Source: a virus. From it: a stretch of 64,000 bases of DNA. The first letter of the stretch is position 1. Every line of letters begins with the position of its first letter. Below are positions 10,901 to 22,500 of this stretch, one piece after another. Location of the stretch: positions 22,307 through 86,306 of IMG/VR virus record IMGVR_UViG_3300042332_001215. The stretch is one strand, 5' to 3'. A model generated the notes under the pieces. The model was given only the letters and a program-made list of their open reading frames with translations, made no database searches and was not told the DNA's origin. Position numbers and translations under genes: made by a program.

Positions 10901-13026
10901 CCTATACCGACATTACCACCTGGTAAAATATTAACTCTATCATCAACCCCACTTTCTCTAATGACAAAACCATTATCATTGTTAAAGTTTGATGTAAGAC
11001 TCCATTTATCTGTTCCATTTTGTGTCAACCAGAGTGCTGGATATTCAGTTAATGCATCAATTCTTATTCCACCGTATTCTGGTGTTTGCACTTCTAGTTT
11101 AGATGTTGGTTGTGGATTTGCGGTGCCTATGCCAACTATTCCATTTGCAATAATTTTTGTCCCTGTTGAACTTCCTTCTAAGTAAAATGCTCCAGAAGAT
11201 GAAGTATCAGTAAATACTCCATTTGATAATACTCTAAATGCAGTTCTAGAGTTTAGAAAATCTGTGCCAATTCTTTGTGATGAAACTCCGCCAATGAAAA
11301 CTGCATCTATACTTTGATTTAAATTTGTGGTTGCTGAAAACACCATTCCAGAACCAGCAATCGCAGAAGAATTATTGTTCCACATGTTAAGTGGAGAATT
11401 CACTTCTGTAGATGTTGTCTCGATTACAAATCTGCTGGATGATCCTACAACTGCATGAACTTTAGATACTGGGGTTGTTGTTCCGATGCCAAAATTGCCA
11501 ATATTATTAAACCATACATTACCAGTTGATGTATCTTCAATATAAAATTTATCTAGAGAATTTAAATGATCTCGGATTTTAAATCCATCTGCTTCACCAG
11601 TAAATCTCCATGCCCAGGTTCCATCAGATTTACGAATATCAAATCCTGCACCACCAACTCCACTATTTTGAATAAAAATTCTTGGATCACTTGCAGTAGT
11701 AAGGTAAATATCTCCACCTTGTACATCTAATTTTCCTGTTGGATTTGTGGTGCCAATACCAATACTATTTGTAGTAGTAATTTTACCAGTAGTATTAAAC
11801 TCTGCAGTTACACCAGTTCTTGTAGTAGTTGTATGGAGATACTGTAGATGATCATCATCGGTAAGACCAGTGAGTAATCCATGGTCGGATACTGCAACAC
11901 CACCAATACCAACAGAACTTAATTGACGAATATCATAAACGCCTGCAATTCTAGCCTTTGGAGCATTTGCATAGGTAGCATTAGTCTGCCAAATAATCTT
12001 CCAAAGTGGTCTAAATTCTACAACTGGAAAATTAGTTAATGTTAAATCTGAGAATGAAATAGATTCTTGATCACTAATTTTATTGGATTCACTCTGTCCC
12101 ATAATTGCAAGGACAGGATAATTAATATTATTAGTTGCAATAATCCAAGAAGTCGTATAATGAGTATTTGTTGGAACATCAACAGTAGACCAAGTTCCTG
12201 TATTTAATAGGTTATATTGAATTCTTGCAGTTCCTTGTTTCAATGCGTAATCAGTTGGATTATCACGAACCCATCCAGTACCACTGAGATAAAACACTGG
12301 AATTCTTGCTGGACCTTGTAGATCTTGTTGCCAAGTATTTGCAGTTGGAGTGTTGCTGTGAACAATATCTACTTCTAAATCCTCATCAAAGAATGTACCA
12401 CCCCCAAGATCAAATTGAGAATCTGCGTTGGTAGATCCAGTTCCAGTAGTTGTAAAGTTGCCAAGAGAGAAACCATTGGCAATTACTGCACCACGGGTTC
12501 TATGAAGATACTCATGAGTTGCCCAGTCTAGAGTAATCCCGTGTCTTTCATCTGCAACAAATGGAGCAGTGCCTGCAGTTGCATTCCAATACACATATGC
12601 AGTAGGTGCCTCGTTTTCCCAGTCAAAGTAGGTTGTTCTACTAGAAAGAACTCCACTTGCATTGAAGAAAATATAGTAAAGTCCAGTGGTATTTGGAATA
12701 GTTAAAGTTTGGGCAGTAGTAAAATTATATTTTATTCCCTTAACCCACACATTGAAACTTGTTGATGCGGGTTGAATTGTAAAGACTCTAGTTGATGCGT
12801 TAAAAGATATAGTACTTTGAGACTTGTCTTCATGTCCCATAGGCTCACTAGTAGCCTGTAGGTGGGCAGTTACATCAATAATTCTATCCGATGCACTTCC
12901 ATCACCTTTTCTAAGGAACAGTTTACCATCAGCAGTGTTTACTGCTAGTTCTCTTAAAGATAAGTCTGAAAGTGTAGGAGTTTTTCCAGCAACTGAACTG
13001 GACTTTAACTTGATGTTTGTTGCCAT
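4927..13026 (-). CDS. Giant repetitive tail-fibre protein (2,699 aa) with GIGTTNP repeats
   Basis: The N-terminal ~55 residues (KLKSSSVAGKTPTLSDLSLRELAVNTADGKLFLRKGDG) match the phage fibre-attachment segment shared with major-tropism-determinant/hyaluronidase-type fibres. From about residue 410 there are about 21 spaced copies of a motif close to N-V-G-I-G-T-T-N-P-x-x-K-L-x-V-x-G, separated by 70-150 variable residues: a segmented beta-structured fibre. The C-terminal ~105 residues contain HPTKPGFKLRYGSLEGPENGVY, a conserved cap of phage fibres. One module (AVNGYITENPGDG to LGQLAFMDDY) occurs twice. The start at ATG 13026 has a GGAG ribosome-binding site 12 nt upstream. Expected to be a long host-recognition fibre. 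Confidence 0.82.
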   Translation of the reverse strand: MATNIKLKSSSVAGKTPTLSDLSLRELAVNTADGKLFLRKGDGSASDRIIDVTAHLQATSEPMGHEDKSQSTISFNASTRVFTIQPASTSFNVWVKGIKYNFTTAQTLTIPNTTGLYYIFFNASGVLSSRTTYFDWENEAPTAYVYWNATAGTAPFVADERHGITLDWATHEYLHRTRGAVIANGFSLGNFTTTGTGSTNADSQFDLGGGTFFDEDLEVDIVHSNTPTANTWQQDLQGPARIPVFYLSGTGWVRDNPTDYALKQGTARIQYNLLNTGTWSTVDVPTNTHYTTSWIIATNNINYPVLAIMGQSESNKISDQESISFSDLTLTNFPVVEFRPLWKIIWQTNATYANAPKARIAGVYDIRQLSSVGIGGVAVSDHGLLTGLTDDDHLQYLHTTTTRTGVTAEFNTTGKITTTNSIGIGTTNPTGKLDVQGGDIYLTTASDPRIFIQNSGVGGAGFDIRKSDGTWAWRFTGEADGFKIRDHLNSLDKFYIEDTSTGNVWFNNIGNFGIGTTTPVSKVHAVVGSSSRFVIETTSTEVNSPLNMWNNNSSAIAGSGMVFSATTNLNQSIDAVFIGGVSSQRIGTDFLNSRTAFRVLSNGVFTDTSSSGAFYLEGSSTGTKIIANGIVGIGTANPQPTSKLEVQTPEYGGIRIDALTEYPALWLTQNGTDKWSLTSNFNNDNGFVIRESGVDDRVNILPGGNVGIGTTNPATKLDVSGDLKTTGKITVDFGTALGGAYTGLEIKGNAAFSTNLSFGVAQNVSRSGRAGVFAGAYIDAEGNRPISFGTNGTERLSIEGNGNIVVHNSVGIGTTIPERKLHVFGSSLGLTSGDVDTVARFTSLTGNKSNLDILSRRTSNGSNWVTSETRIQYNVDEDGFKRSWISFFNTSSVTSENTIRFGESTDTEWMRISDGNVGIGITNPGQRFEVSGNIQSTGSIRAFSSFGSRFVYLRGDSSSDIGAIGSRTSSDTVNTDALIWTPSGNVGIGLTNPSAKLHVSGQAFVMTGGKSGSNTYLSLRSSDANSMELAFSNLTNTAWQLQSTENGIAYRSLVLNPAGGNVGIGTTNPLNTFDVVGIGQFTADGATLNLVGGTHSYIQWFPDGSAAGRKAWTGFGNADSNMFTITNQISDGSGHIYLDPGANAAVLIDTGSATGTASQSLQVSGGAYISGNVGIGRTNPSNKLEVVGNISLLSANIATVGTLSVSDTGAYSITSYYATGATMRFVLADSTGTNQERVRIDAAGNVGIGTTNPGSTLAVNGYITENPGDGIYYNVVTQRDIGFNPNQVPLNQYLGQLAFMDDYAPFALRRSGGGTNDLIINSDGFIGIGITNPQQELHIYRPVGNADIRVQGGGVATYIDIFHGNDNYGIWGTSTTGRMSFATGSTERLSILANGNVGIGTTNPTTKFDVIGNARIGGAAPRSVNGLTVGFTSNTAFATNTDVGDVNRTISLINESATTNAMSILGFRVNPGTPTTNAMLDMKFVQTGGTNTSALHYTFNHGGTTTFVDRFTILSSGNIGIGITNPSARIHIENSNTAFTSPGDTNTPSIYLLNGNSNSTTAHSTVAVRTNGANSGDPFISFDIGGVIGWSAGIDNSDNDIFKISNNWADLGTSNRLAIATNGQTNFTVTYGGSPANMDVHSLLTFSRTTPLDGVTYSGADARLFSFTITPENEVAFRAANATIVSTNYINFRTSNGNVQAVRITAAGNVGIGNTNATAKLHINSVHNESVTYLKVGGAGSVSRFYRYIAVPAKATAGGVADTAKPLYVGRFFNGTAKLLIYAGGNNAEEGFEVTLHRDWGTASIPILNTVLGALPGEITFHHQTIDNDSYYLFVNYTYAAQVPINTINDIRFDITTISNMGDFSIGTAPTIPTLNSSNQLLVGLFVNRQGRVAVGNNINPAFAFDGFGSLRMSSGTSFESQIISRNDSNDVNSGYFILEKSRNNLSVQNGDTLGTLLWRGVDSNNTIQNSFASISAKAEGTIGAGSIPAGLYINASSKIVFDVNGEKLRIDNNGNLGIGTTNPQYKLHVVQDGDTLALESQVNTGRATLRLLTNGNDWEVGARGSASSPANSFYIYDNATALYRFVINSTGNVGIGTTNANRQLHIAAAGESNIVLENMGAGTDQKKSRIYHDTSNDFRISFINDAFSTENYILWAKRGSGFTTAQTLLNPSGGNVGIGTTNALVKLDIGGETSQFPYSLRIQNTSHATSKRASIAFGNGASHQILIDANGNGNEDFSIYQANINRSPFFIHHQTGHVGIGGLTTPPSPLAVNGYITENPGDGTFYNVVTQRDVGFNPNQIPLNQYLGQLAFMDDYSPTQIYNPSTTTAQLTIAQSQTSGYGFIQLGRSATATNNFHFGSEGNGSFNFWNGNWGAGVGPRFTITSDGRIGIGSAGPVATLDVRTNAPQWSAFNYGANIIVGGSRNNAIGILDSTNSNPWAMVNGGGNLIFARMPALGDTASAPNILHTFANTGNVGINTNSPGQRFTNYTNADGAIHTFTQNASTGVSAYSAFHLNTGDANAYFFLNSQNRSADGGTRTATVRNDSGDLRLQAMSATGIIIKATTGNVGIDTASPTFKLQVNGSFAATTKSFVIDHPTKPGFKLRYGSLEGPENGVYIRGRLSESNTIELPEYWTELVAEDSITVNLTPIGRNPGIHSVIDISNNSIVIESSNDVINCFFTVFAERKDVDKLITEYES
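5280..11780 (-). repeat. Array of ~21 degenerate GIGTTNP-encoding repeats
   Basis: Copies of a roughly 45-bp segment, seen on the plus strand as GGATTTGTGGTGCC(T/A)AT(A/G)CC followed by AACATTTCC, recur every 250-450 bp inside the fibre gene. They encode the conserved glycine turn of the fibre. Many share stretches of near identity at DNA level (for example near 6480, 6725, 6960, 8820, 9270, 10890, 11745), which makes the region a substrate for homologous recombination and length change. Confidence 0.8.
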
Positions 13027-13058
13027 ATGGCTAGAGTCTCCAATGGTATATACCTATT

Positions 13059-13083
13059 AAAAAAGAGGGATAGATATCCCTCT
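13059..13083 (-). terminator. Rho-independent terminator
   Basis: On the minus strand a 9-bp stem AGAGGGATA / TATCCCTCT with a 2-nt loop is followed by T6. It lies 11 bp past the stop of the 158-aa gene and 33 bp before the ATG of the giant fibre gene, separating the two transcripts. Confidence 0.8.
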
Positions 13084-13093
13084 AGTTATTTAT

Positions 13094-13570
13094 TTAATTT
13101 GATGATGGAGGTGCAGCAGACATCATATTTTGCATCATTTGTTCTGCATCAATATTATACTGCATTGTTGGAAGTTGTAATTGTTCAAATGGATTTTTGG
13201 GATCATTCATTAAATCTTGAGTTTCATCTTTAACATCATCTTTAATTACATTTACCAATGTATCTTTTGCATTAAAAGGATCTGAAACATTCTGAGAAGG
13301 ATCAAAAATAACTTCAGATTTATCAGAAATATGATGATGAATATAAACTCTATTGCCATACTCACATGGAGTAAATGAAATGGAATAATATCCAAATCGT
13401 GTATCAAAATAAGGAACTGGACTTCCTGATTCAATTGTTTTTCTAATCATTTCTTTGAACTCAGGTAGAATATCTGGAGATTCTAACTGAGCTTTACAAA
13501 TTTGTTCATTTTCTGTGTTGAGGAACAGATTAATCTGTTCCTCCATTTCTTCAGTCAAAAAGAATGACAT
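13094..13570 (-). CDS. Hypothetical acidic protein (158 aa), possible fibre chaperone by position
   Basis: Begins MSFFLTEEMEEQINLFL. Strongly acidic with a Met-rich, Pro-rich tail (AEQMMQNMMSAAPPSSN). No family recognised. A GGAGAAACC ribosome-binding site precedes the ATG. It sits alone between two giant fibre genes, 14 bp after the 4,637-aa gene, and is followed by its own terminator, so it is co-transcribed with the giant structural gene. In T4 a small gene next to fibre genes is often an assembly chaperone or adhesin; that role is inference here. Confidence 0.6.
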   Translation of the reverse strand: MSFFLTEEMEEQINLFLNTENEQICKAQLESPDILPEFKEMIRKTIESGSPVPYFDTRFGYYSISFTPCEYGNRVYIHHHISDKSEVIFDPSQNVSDPFNAKDTLVNVIKDDVKDETQDLMNDPKNPFEQLQLPTMQYNIDAEQMMQNMMSAAPPSSN

Positions 13571-13584
13571 AAGGTTTCTCCAAA

Positions 13585-16500
13585 TTAAATATAAATTGTG
13601 TTAACTCCAAGGTTTGAGAAATTGGAATTGGAAATAACAGATTCTTCGTTATGAATCTTTCTGTTGTATTTAGTAACCACCAAGTTCATTGGAGACCACT
13701 CAAAGTTACATAGATCACCCATTCTTAGTTTGATAATTCTGTAACCGAACCAGTTTCTTGCAATTGGCTTGGAAATTCCTTCAGTAGACAGTTGAGTGGT
13801 ATTGTTGTAACCTCTTCTATCAATTCTGAATGCGAAGTTATAGTGTCTATTGAATGGAATTCCTCCAGATTGAGTTCCTTGTGCAGACCATCCGTTATTT
13901 CCAACAATATTTTGCTGGTTTGGAGGTAGAACATAAGGAGTTGTAGCACTTCCACCACTTGTACTTGAGAGGAATACTTTGCCACCATTTCTAATTCCTG
14001 ATGCAGTTGTAGCATCAAGTTGCATTTCATCCGAATCTACAGTTGAAAGTAGAATTGAAGCTGCAGGGTGGAATACTCTGAATTCAGCAGTAGTCCAGTT
14101 TGTTGGTAGTTCAGTATTGACTTCCATCAATTCAATATATAGAGCTTCATCATACTTTCTACCATATGGAGCACCCCAGAACCAATCCGCAAAGTGTCCA
14201 ATAAATCTGTTTTGATCATCATAAATTGCACATGATACATCCATATATTGCCATACATCAAACCAGTTAGGAACTCTGATATACTTTCTTCCAATTGCAG
14301 TTTGTGATGTAGTATCTCCAAATCCAACTGGTGAGTTGGAACCAAACTGTGATTGTGATAGAATCATTCTAGTGATCGCTGTATCTGGAGTTCCAGAAGC
14401 CAATTGATCTTTATGTCTGTATGCAGTATTGGTTGTCAGTAAATTATCAACTAAACATGGTCTGTAATGTTGTACATACTTAACACGAACTTGTTCGGAT
14501 GTGATGGTATTATTACCCTTACCCCAGTTTGGCCAACCACTATTGTAGATCTCAAAATCTTGTAGATCACAGCCTAGAATAATTCTAGTTGCAGTTTCTC
14601 TGTCTCCACCTGTTGGCCACCATTCGTTTGCAGTTGATGCTGGTGATGGATATCTATAGTTTTGAATGTCATATGCACCAACTCCACTTCTCCAGAATCC
14701 AGGACCACCCCACCATTCTCTTCTGTTACGAAGAATACTTGTATTGAAGAATGCATATACTGAATCAGAGTCTCTTGAGATATGCTTGACTGGGTTATAG
14801 AACATCCAACCATCTCTCTCAAGATGTGGAACATTCCACCATCTGTTATATGTAATATCATAACCAACTGCATGATATTCTGCAAGAATTGGTTGTAGAT
14901 TAGATACTTGTCTTGCCCAATCCCACTGCCAGAGTGACCAAGATGGTCTGACTGGAGAAGAAACTGCCCAAATTGAGTTGTTTCTTTGTGAGTTCCATGA
15001 TAGTTCTAGTGAACCATTTGATGCAGAACCAACAGTCTTAGAACCGTCTAGTTTGGAACCAAAGTTTCCAGTCCAACCAAGTCTTCCATAAGGACCATAA
15101 CCCTTAGCAATACCGAAGTAATTTCCAAACCAAGTATTATTGATGGAGAAATCTCTGAAGGATAGCTTACCACCATTTCTGGAGTATAGGAATGTATTTA
15201 GTGTAGGACCACCAAACTTGACTCTATCTGATAGGTGTGAAACGATAACATCGGAAACACTGAAGAAGTCTTGCTTGGTTGGGTGTGCAGTATATAGAAT
15301 ATTATTTGGAGTATCTAATGTAATAGTCACATATCCATCAGAGTCAGCAGATGAAACTGATACGATTGAAGACTTAACTTGCTTGAGATCTGGATTTCCA
15401 GATATAGAAATTGGTGATCTTCTACCCAAATCATTTCTAAGTGCAGTAGGTTCAATTTGACCACTTCCACTTAAATTATTCTCATTAAATCTTCCTAATT
15501 GTAGTGTACTACCGTCAATAGATCTAATAATTGTCTTAACTTCAAGCATCATGTAGTCAGGAACATTAGATGGAATTATATCTGCAGCTCCAGTTCCAGC
15601 ATCCCATGTTGCAGTTGATGTTGGCCAATTATCAAGAGAACTTCTCAGATAGAATTGATTTGGATTTGTTGGGACTACCCAAGCATAGTAAATTTTTCCA
15701 TCATTCGCATCTGTAACACCTGTCTTCTGCTGCAATCTTCTGTAAGTAACTGCTTCCTTATCAGTTAATCCATGACCATTAATAGTGAATCTCTTAGAAG
15801 TTGAATTATATACTGCAGTGTCAGTTGCATCTAGAACCAATGAAGCAGTAGAAATTGAATTTCTAACTAATCTTTGATTAGTAAATGTTGCATTGGTAAC
15901 AGTTACACGATTTGCAGTAGTTCTATCATATGCAGAGGTTTGGTTGGTATAAAGTTCAAATTCTCCAGTGCTTAGAGATCTTACAAAATATGCAGTTTTA
16001 TGAGTTAGTCCCGTAACTTGTTGTAAATTATTGGATGCATCTCTACCTGCTACATAGAAAATCTCATCTCCAGTTTGTAGTCCATGACCAGCAATTGCTA
16101 TACTAGTTGCATTTGATAATCCACTTGGAATAGTTAGTAAAGTATAGTTAGAAAGTGCATCCCCAACAGATAGGCCAGATGTATCACTAATATAAATGAA
16201 TGGCTCTCCTGCTCTTGCAATATAATTTTGAGTAGGTAAGTTGGATGATCCAGATTCATATGAGTATGAAAGAATATCACCCTTCTTAATTCTTGAAGAT
16301 CTATTTGGAAGCTTAATTTCATACTTACCATCACCTAATTTAATGTTATTAGTTCTATATGCACTGTAGTTTTGTCTTGGGAATGACCAACCACCATTAT
16401 TAATGTTTAGGAAACCAAAGTGCCTTGCAGTATTATCTGCACTTGCAGTCAATTCAAATGGAAGCTCTTCTGCAAGATAAAGTTTGATCTTGCTATTAAC

Positions 16501-19500
16501 TGAATCCTTCTCAACATCAATAATTCTTGACTTAAAGATTCCAGCCATATGGAATCTTTCTTGAGTAAATCCAGGAACCATCTTAAACTTAGTACCTGAT
16601 GCAATGTTTCCAATAAGAGCTTGGTCAAAGTACAGAGTAATTCCACTAATTCCAGTAGAACCAACAGTAATATAATCAACACCCTGCTTAGATCTAAAAG
16701 TAGATAGTGGGTTAATTGCATTAAATACAGTTGTATCAGCTGCAGTCTCAGACGCAACCATGTGTGGTTGCCAAGCTAGATTCCAGAAAATTCTAACTCT
16801 CTGTAGATTAATGGTATGAGTGCCAGTGCCTTGTGAAGTAATATCAATTGCAATGCCATTTTCCGCATTCTCAAGACTTGTTGCAAGACGGAATGACCAG
16901 TAATCATTTTTGATGATGTAGTAATCTGTTCCAGCGGTCAATCCAGCAGGAATTGTTCCTGTAGATGTAATTCTCACCATATCAGAAGTATGATATGGGT
17001 GGTTTGCAAGGACAAAATTATTGTCTGCAACATTAACCTTACCTGAAACTATCTCCATATTCATATTCATTGGAGAAGTAGCACTAGATGTAATCTTACC
17101 TACAATTTCCTGACTTCCTGCAGTTGCAGCAGAAGTTACTTCAAATGTAATATTTGAATATGGACCATAACCACCATAGTATCTTGCATCTCCATAACCA
17201 TCTCTGAAGATTAGATCACGATATGGAATAGTTACAATTTGTCCAATATCAAATTTCTCAAAGTCTGAATTTACATCTCCAGATGGAACTTCGACAACAC
17301 TAATCTTATTAGTGTAATTACCATAGGGATCCATGTAGCTTCCACCAACCAAAGTAGTATTATAAAGTCCACTTGTAGAATTGGCTAAGGATGGAAGAAT
17401 TCTCTTGAAAGTATTAGCAGAAATATCTACTGGATCTGCAAGTCTGATTTCTGTTTTTTGTAGATCACCAACAGTAACATTAGCATCAGAACTATCAGTA
17501 ATATCAAGACCTTCCCAGTCATGAACATATGATGGATAATACTTAGTATTAGATCTTAATAGAGTTAAAGTATAAGTATCGTTTGCAGATGTTAGAGTGT
17601 AATCACAAGTTTCAAGGTTGCCAATAGTAATTCTACCAGTTGTTGGCCAGTAATCTAGAATATTTTCTTTATCATATAGATCAAATCTTTGGTTTGAAAC
17701 ATATGCAGGTGATGCAGTAGTTTCTTCTAGAATTACTACAATTGCAGTTCTAATATCTGCCTTGTTATTTGGATTTAGATATCTGTAAATGCCAATATAA
17801 GGCTGATTGGTTGAACTTGTAGCAACTTTATAGAAAATTTGTGATCCACCAGCATACTTAATGAATGAACCTGGCTTATAGGTCATCTTAGCACGCTGTA
17901 GTTCAGACTTAATTCCAGAAATTGTTCCAGCATTAATATTATTTAAGATGAAACAGTTTCTTGGTGCGACTGCAAGATATTCGCCAGCTTCAAAGATTGA
18001 TAGATCATCACTAGTTGTTCTATTTACTTTGAATGAATATCCATTTACAGCTGTTCCAATTGCACCAGAACCACTTAGTGTAAGTGTGTCATTTTCCTGA
18101 TGGCCAGATCCAAGACTAATTAAAGCCATTCTGGTGATATTTCCTTGAGAATCTGTGGAGAACCTAATTCTAGCGTTGGTTGTACCAGTTCTGCTATTTA
18201 CTAGTTCTCTTTCGGTTCCGTAGGAAACATTAGCTACACCGTTGCCAACTTTTGAAACAACAACATCAGAATGTTGTGCAATAGTATTAGTATTGCCATC
18301 AGCACTTAGAATTAAATATGAACTTGCAGAGTTTGCAACTGCCTTCTGATATCTTGAGGTTGCTCCACCAGTGTAAGTATATCTTTCACTATCAATAAAC
18401 TGAGTTGAGAACTTAATACTTAATTCTGCAAAAACAGTAGAAAGATCAGTTACATTTTCTGGTTTTGTGCTCGTGTAACCATTGAAGTTTAGATTTCCTT
18501 CATATTCAATTGTAGCAATTTTAGTTGCTCCAGATGTTGTTTTAGTTACTTTAGTCACTGTAGCATAAACAGTAGTCTTGTTATCACTCTTGACAATTGA
18601 TGTGAAGTTGGGGAAGATTTGTGCAACTACAGAATCATCAGTGTAATTAAATTGTAGAGACTTCTTAGGAAGTGCAGCAGAACCAGCTGAACCACCAGCA
18701 GCAATTGCAAATTGAGTATCATTATATCTTAGATTCCAGCCAGATTTTCCAGTTGTAGTTGAGCTATATTCAATATTATTTGCAGTTAGCTCAGTTTCTT
18801 TTAGTTCAACAGAAGAGTTTAAACTTCCATTATCTAATAGTCTTGGAATTCTTTGAATGGTTTTAATTGGAAGTACACGATAATCATAGTCTACCTTCTT
18901 ATTGTCGGCAGTATAATTTGGTTCAAGATAATTTAGACCACTAGGATTATATTCAGAGACATATTTAAATAGTTCATCATTTTTACCTACATTTAACTGT
19001 TTTGCAGGTGCTTCTTCTGGCAGTCTTTCAAAATAGTTACCTTCTTCATGCTGAAGGAAGTCTACAGAGTGACCATATGTAAATCTCTGATTTTCATTTA
19101 ATCTTCTAGCAGATGGAAGAATTCTGGTTACGGTATTGTATGCATCACCACCAACAAAGACTAGTGAACTCCAGTTGGTGCTTATATTACCTCGTATTCT
19201 ATTACCAATGAATCTAATTGAAGAACCTCTTGCCTTAATTAGACCACCGAAATATCCACCTCCATAGGTATTATTTTGTCTATTAAATGGTGAGATTGCT
19301 CCGATGGTTGTATCTTGAATCCAGAGAGGAACATTTGAACCAGGAACTGCATCTACTTCAAAGAATGGAGTGCTAATATTACCAATTGATGGAGAGTGAG
19401 CAGTAGCAATCTTTCTTCTCATAGACTTATAACTATGAGGCCAGTTGATTGTTAGCTTCTTACCTCTAACTTTAACAGCATTTACAAGACCAGCGGGTGT

Positions 19501-22500
19501 AGTATTGATAGTATCAGTTGATTGGGTAGTAGCTCTATAAGGATTATCTGCATTTGCTAGAAGATTTAGATTTTTCTTAGCTGCTACGATAAATGCTTCA
19601 TCAGTGGCAAAGTTGGTCTCTGCATCAAATCCTGAAGTTAGTAAGCCATAGTTTAAAATAACAGAGTTGATACCCATATTATAATTGTCATCAAAATTAC
19701 CAATATCTTCTGGTACAAATTCAATTAGATAGAATCTAGTAGTTGCTTTACCAAATAGTGACTTGAATCCATTAGGGAAGTATGGAAGTGAAACCGCAGT
19801 TTCTTCATTTTGTGTGGAACTATACTGGAATTGTGCAGCAGATTGTCTTCCATACCAAGTAGCAAATGGATATTCAGCTTTTGGAGTTACTGTAATTGAA
19901 GTTCCAGATGGAATAAGTTCAGTATGATTAATGTTTGTTCCCTTCGCATTCTTGATAGTAATTGTGGTATTTGTTCCATCAGTGGTAATATCAGAAATTA
20001 AAGCTTCAAAACCAATTCCACTTCCAGATAGCTTTTGACCTACTCTTATATTGTTGATGTTAGTGTCAGTATTTGCAATTCTAATAGTATTAGTTCCAGA
20101 AGTTTTCTGTTGGTTTAAAATAATTGTGAATTGATTAATTCCAACATCAAGTGGTTGAGTTGGATTGCTATCAATTACTAAGTTCACAGTACCTCTTCTA
20201 TAACCAGCAACTACACCAAAGATTTCTGGAGTATCGAAGTCTTGCTCGTCATAACCATACTTGTCTCCGCCACCATTTAGAGTGTATGATGAAGGCATGA
20301 ACTGAGTTCTATAATATATACCCAGATTAAAGACAAGAGTTACAAACTCATCTCCATCAACATTTGCAAACTTAATAGTATAATCAGTGGAGTTTGAATA
20401 GTTTGATGGTAATACTAGATCTTCAGCCTTGTTTTGCTTGAAGTCATTATCGCTGGTATATAATGCACAAGTGTATGTTAGAGTTTCTACACCTGTAGAT
20501 TCATTCTTATTATAAATTCTGCTTAGAACTTTTGTTTCTTGATCATCTGCACCAAAATACAGTGTAGTACCAGGAATTACATATTCTTTTAGCCAACCAA
20601 ACTTAATTAGATTTGATGGAGTTCCAGTCGCATCAGTGAAGTTAGATGATGTAAATGTGAATTCAATGAATCTTGCGTTGGAACTAGTTGCAGTATTTGT
20701 GACTCCTGCTACAGTTAGTACTTCATCATTTCTAATTTTGAATGAAATGCCTGCCTTTCCAGCTGCGACTGTACCATTTGCAGTAAATGATAGTCTGCCA
20801 TCTGTTGGGAAGTTAGTTTGCTTCTTGACATACCAAGCTTTTCTAACATCTCTTCTAGCTCTTTGAATGAATGGATCACTGCTATAGCTACTATCAAGAA
20901 TTTCATTGACAGTAATTGCCTCATTTAATCCTAGGAAGTTTACATTAGAAATCTTGACACCACCATTAAATTGTGGATAACCATCAGTAGTAATATAAAG
21001 TCTATCAGTTCTTTGTACATACTGTGGGGTATAATGAATAGTTTTATAGAAGTTTACACTATCAGCTCTCTTGGTTAGATCATTTGAATATCCACCAATT
21101 TTTCCTGCAGAAGTATTTGCAGTCTCTTTACCATAAGCTTCATTTGTTCTTTCAATACCACTACCATTGATCTTGATTACAGGAGTAAATTTATGACGGC
21201 TACCATCACTTTCATTTAGTTTATAATATCCTGGTTTAAATAGTAGTTCAACTTCATCAGATGATGTAAATCCAATCTTATTGCAATATTGTGAAATTTG
21301 ACCGAAGCTTGTGAGTGGGGCAAACTTCTTAATTGCTTGCCTGGTTTGTAAGTTAATACCTAAAGCTTTTGATGTAATTGGGTTTGGCACATTATTATTA
21401 ATGTACTCATCATTCACTGTAGATACAAATGGAATTGGCTTCTCATATGGAGTAAATAGAGTTGCACTCTCAAGATCTACATCCTCAGTAATTTGATCTG
21501 TGCTTGGAATAAATGGACCTTCAGCCGCCCATCTGTCGGCATAAGTTACAGAAGTGCTACAGCCAGCAAAGAAAATAGTTGTTCCATTTGGATATGTGCT
21601 GGATGACAATTGCTGATCGGAACTAAATCCAGTTACCTTTCTAATAGCGTTAATTCCATTGTTCTTATAGTATACAAATGTACTATAGTAAACAGTTGTG
21701 TTTACTTTATATCTTAGTACAACAGCTCCCCTATCTGGAAGTTTATTATAAAAATCACTTGCAGTATTTACAGGAATTATCTGTGGAGTGGTTTCATTAA
21801 TAGTTGAGGAAATATTAAATGTATTATTAATAGTTCCTTTTAGGAACTTAGAATCAAATAAAACTCCGTCACTTACAATTCCCTCATTGGATTCAACAAC
21901 TCCATTTCTATTTGGATCGTAGTCAAATGGTGATGACCAATTTGCTACAACTGCTTTATGAGTTCCTGTTGGGAGAATATTGCTGATATATGTAGATAAT
22001 GTATTTGATCCTAGTTTATTTTGATTTGATTTAAATGTGACGGTGTTATTTGTGTAGTCAATAGTATCATATTCAAGTGTTATTGAGATAGATGGATTTA
22101 GATATTGTCTAGCTCCATTTAGAACATAATAAGCATCTTGACTTACTGCCTTCATGGTCATTTCGATATCAATCTTTCCATTTGATGGAATGCCAACTGT
22201 ATCGACAACTTTAATTTGAGATGTTGAAGTAGTTAGTCCAACAGAGCTTGTAGATCCAGAATCTGGAGTTGATAGTGCAGTTCTGTTTAGTGATGAAACA
22301 TAAATTCTGTTGTTGTCAAGATTGATATTTGAAGCAGAAACTAGCTGCCTCTTGAGTCTCCAAGCATCAAGGAATTTAGGTGATACATAGAGTCTATCAT
22401 TAGTATCAGTTGAAATGAAACCAGTTTTTTCTGGTTTTGCACCCTTAGTGAAGCCAAATCCATCTGGGCTACCTTCTGGGAACTTTTCTCCATTTGCAAT

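Noticed and set aside
8162-11185. Several plus-strand frames of 110-127 codons
   Set aside because: All are antisense to the repetitive GIGTT fibre gene, and their repeated V-P-M-P-T-F-P motif is just the reverse complement of the G-I-G-T-T-N-P repeat.
5280-11780. Spaced repeats considered as a CRISPR array
   Set aside because: Repeat units are degenerate, irregularly spaced by 250-450 bp and lie in one continuous reading frame.
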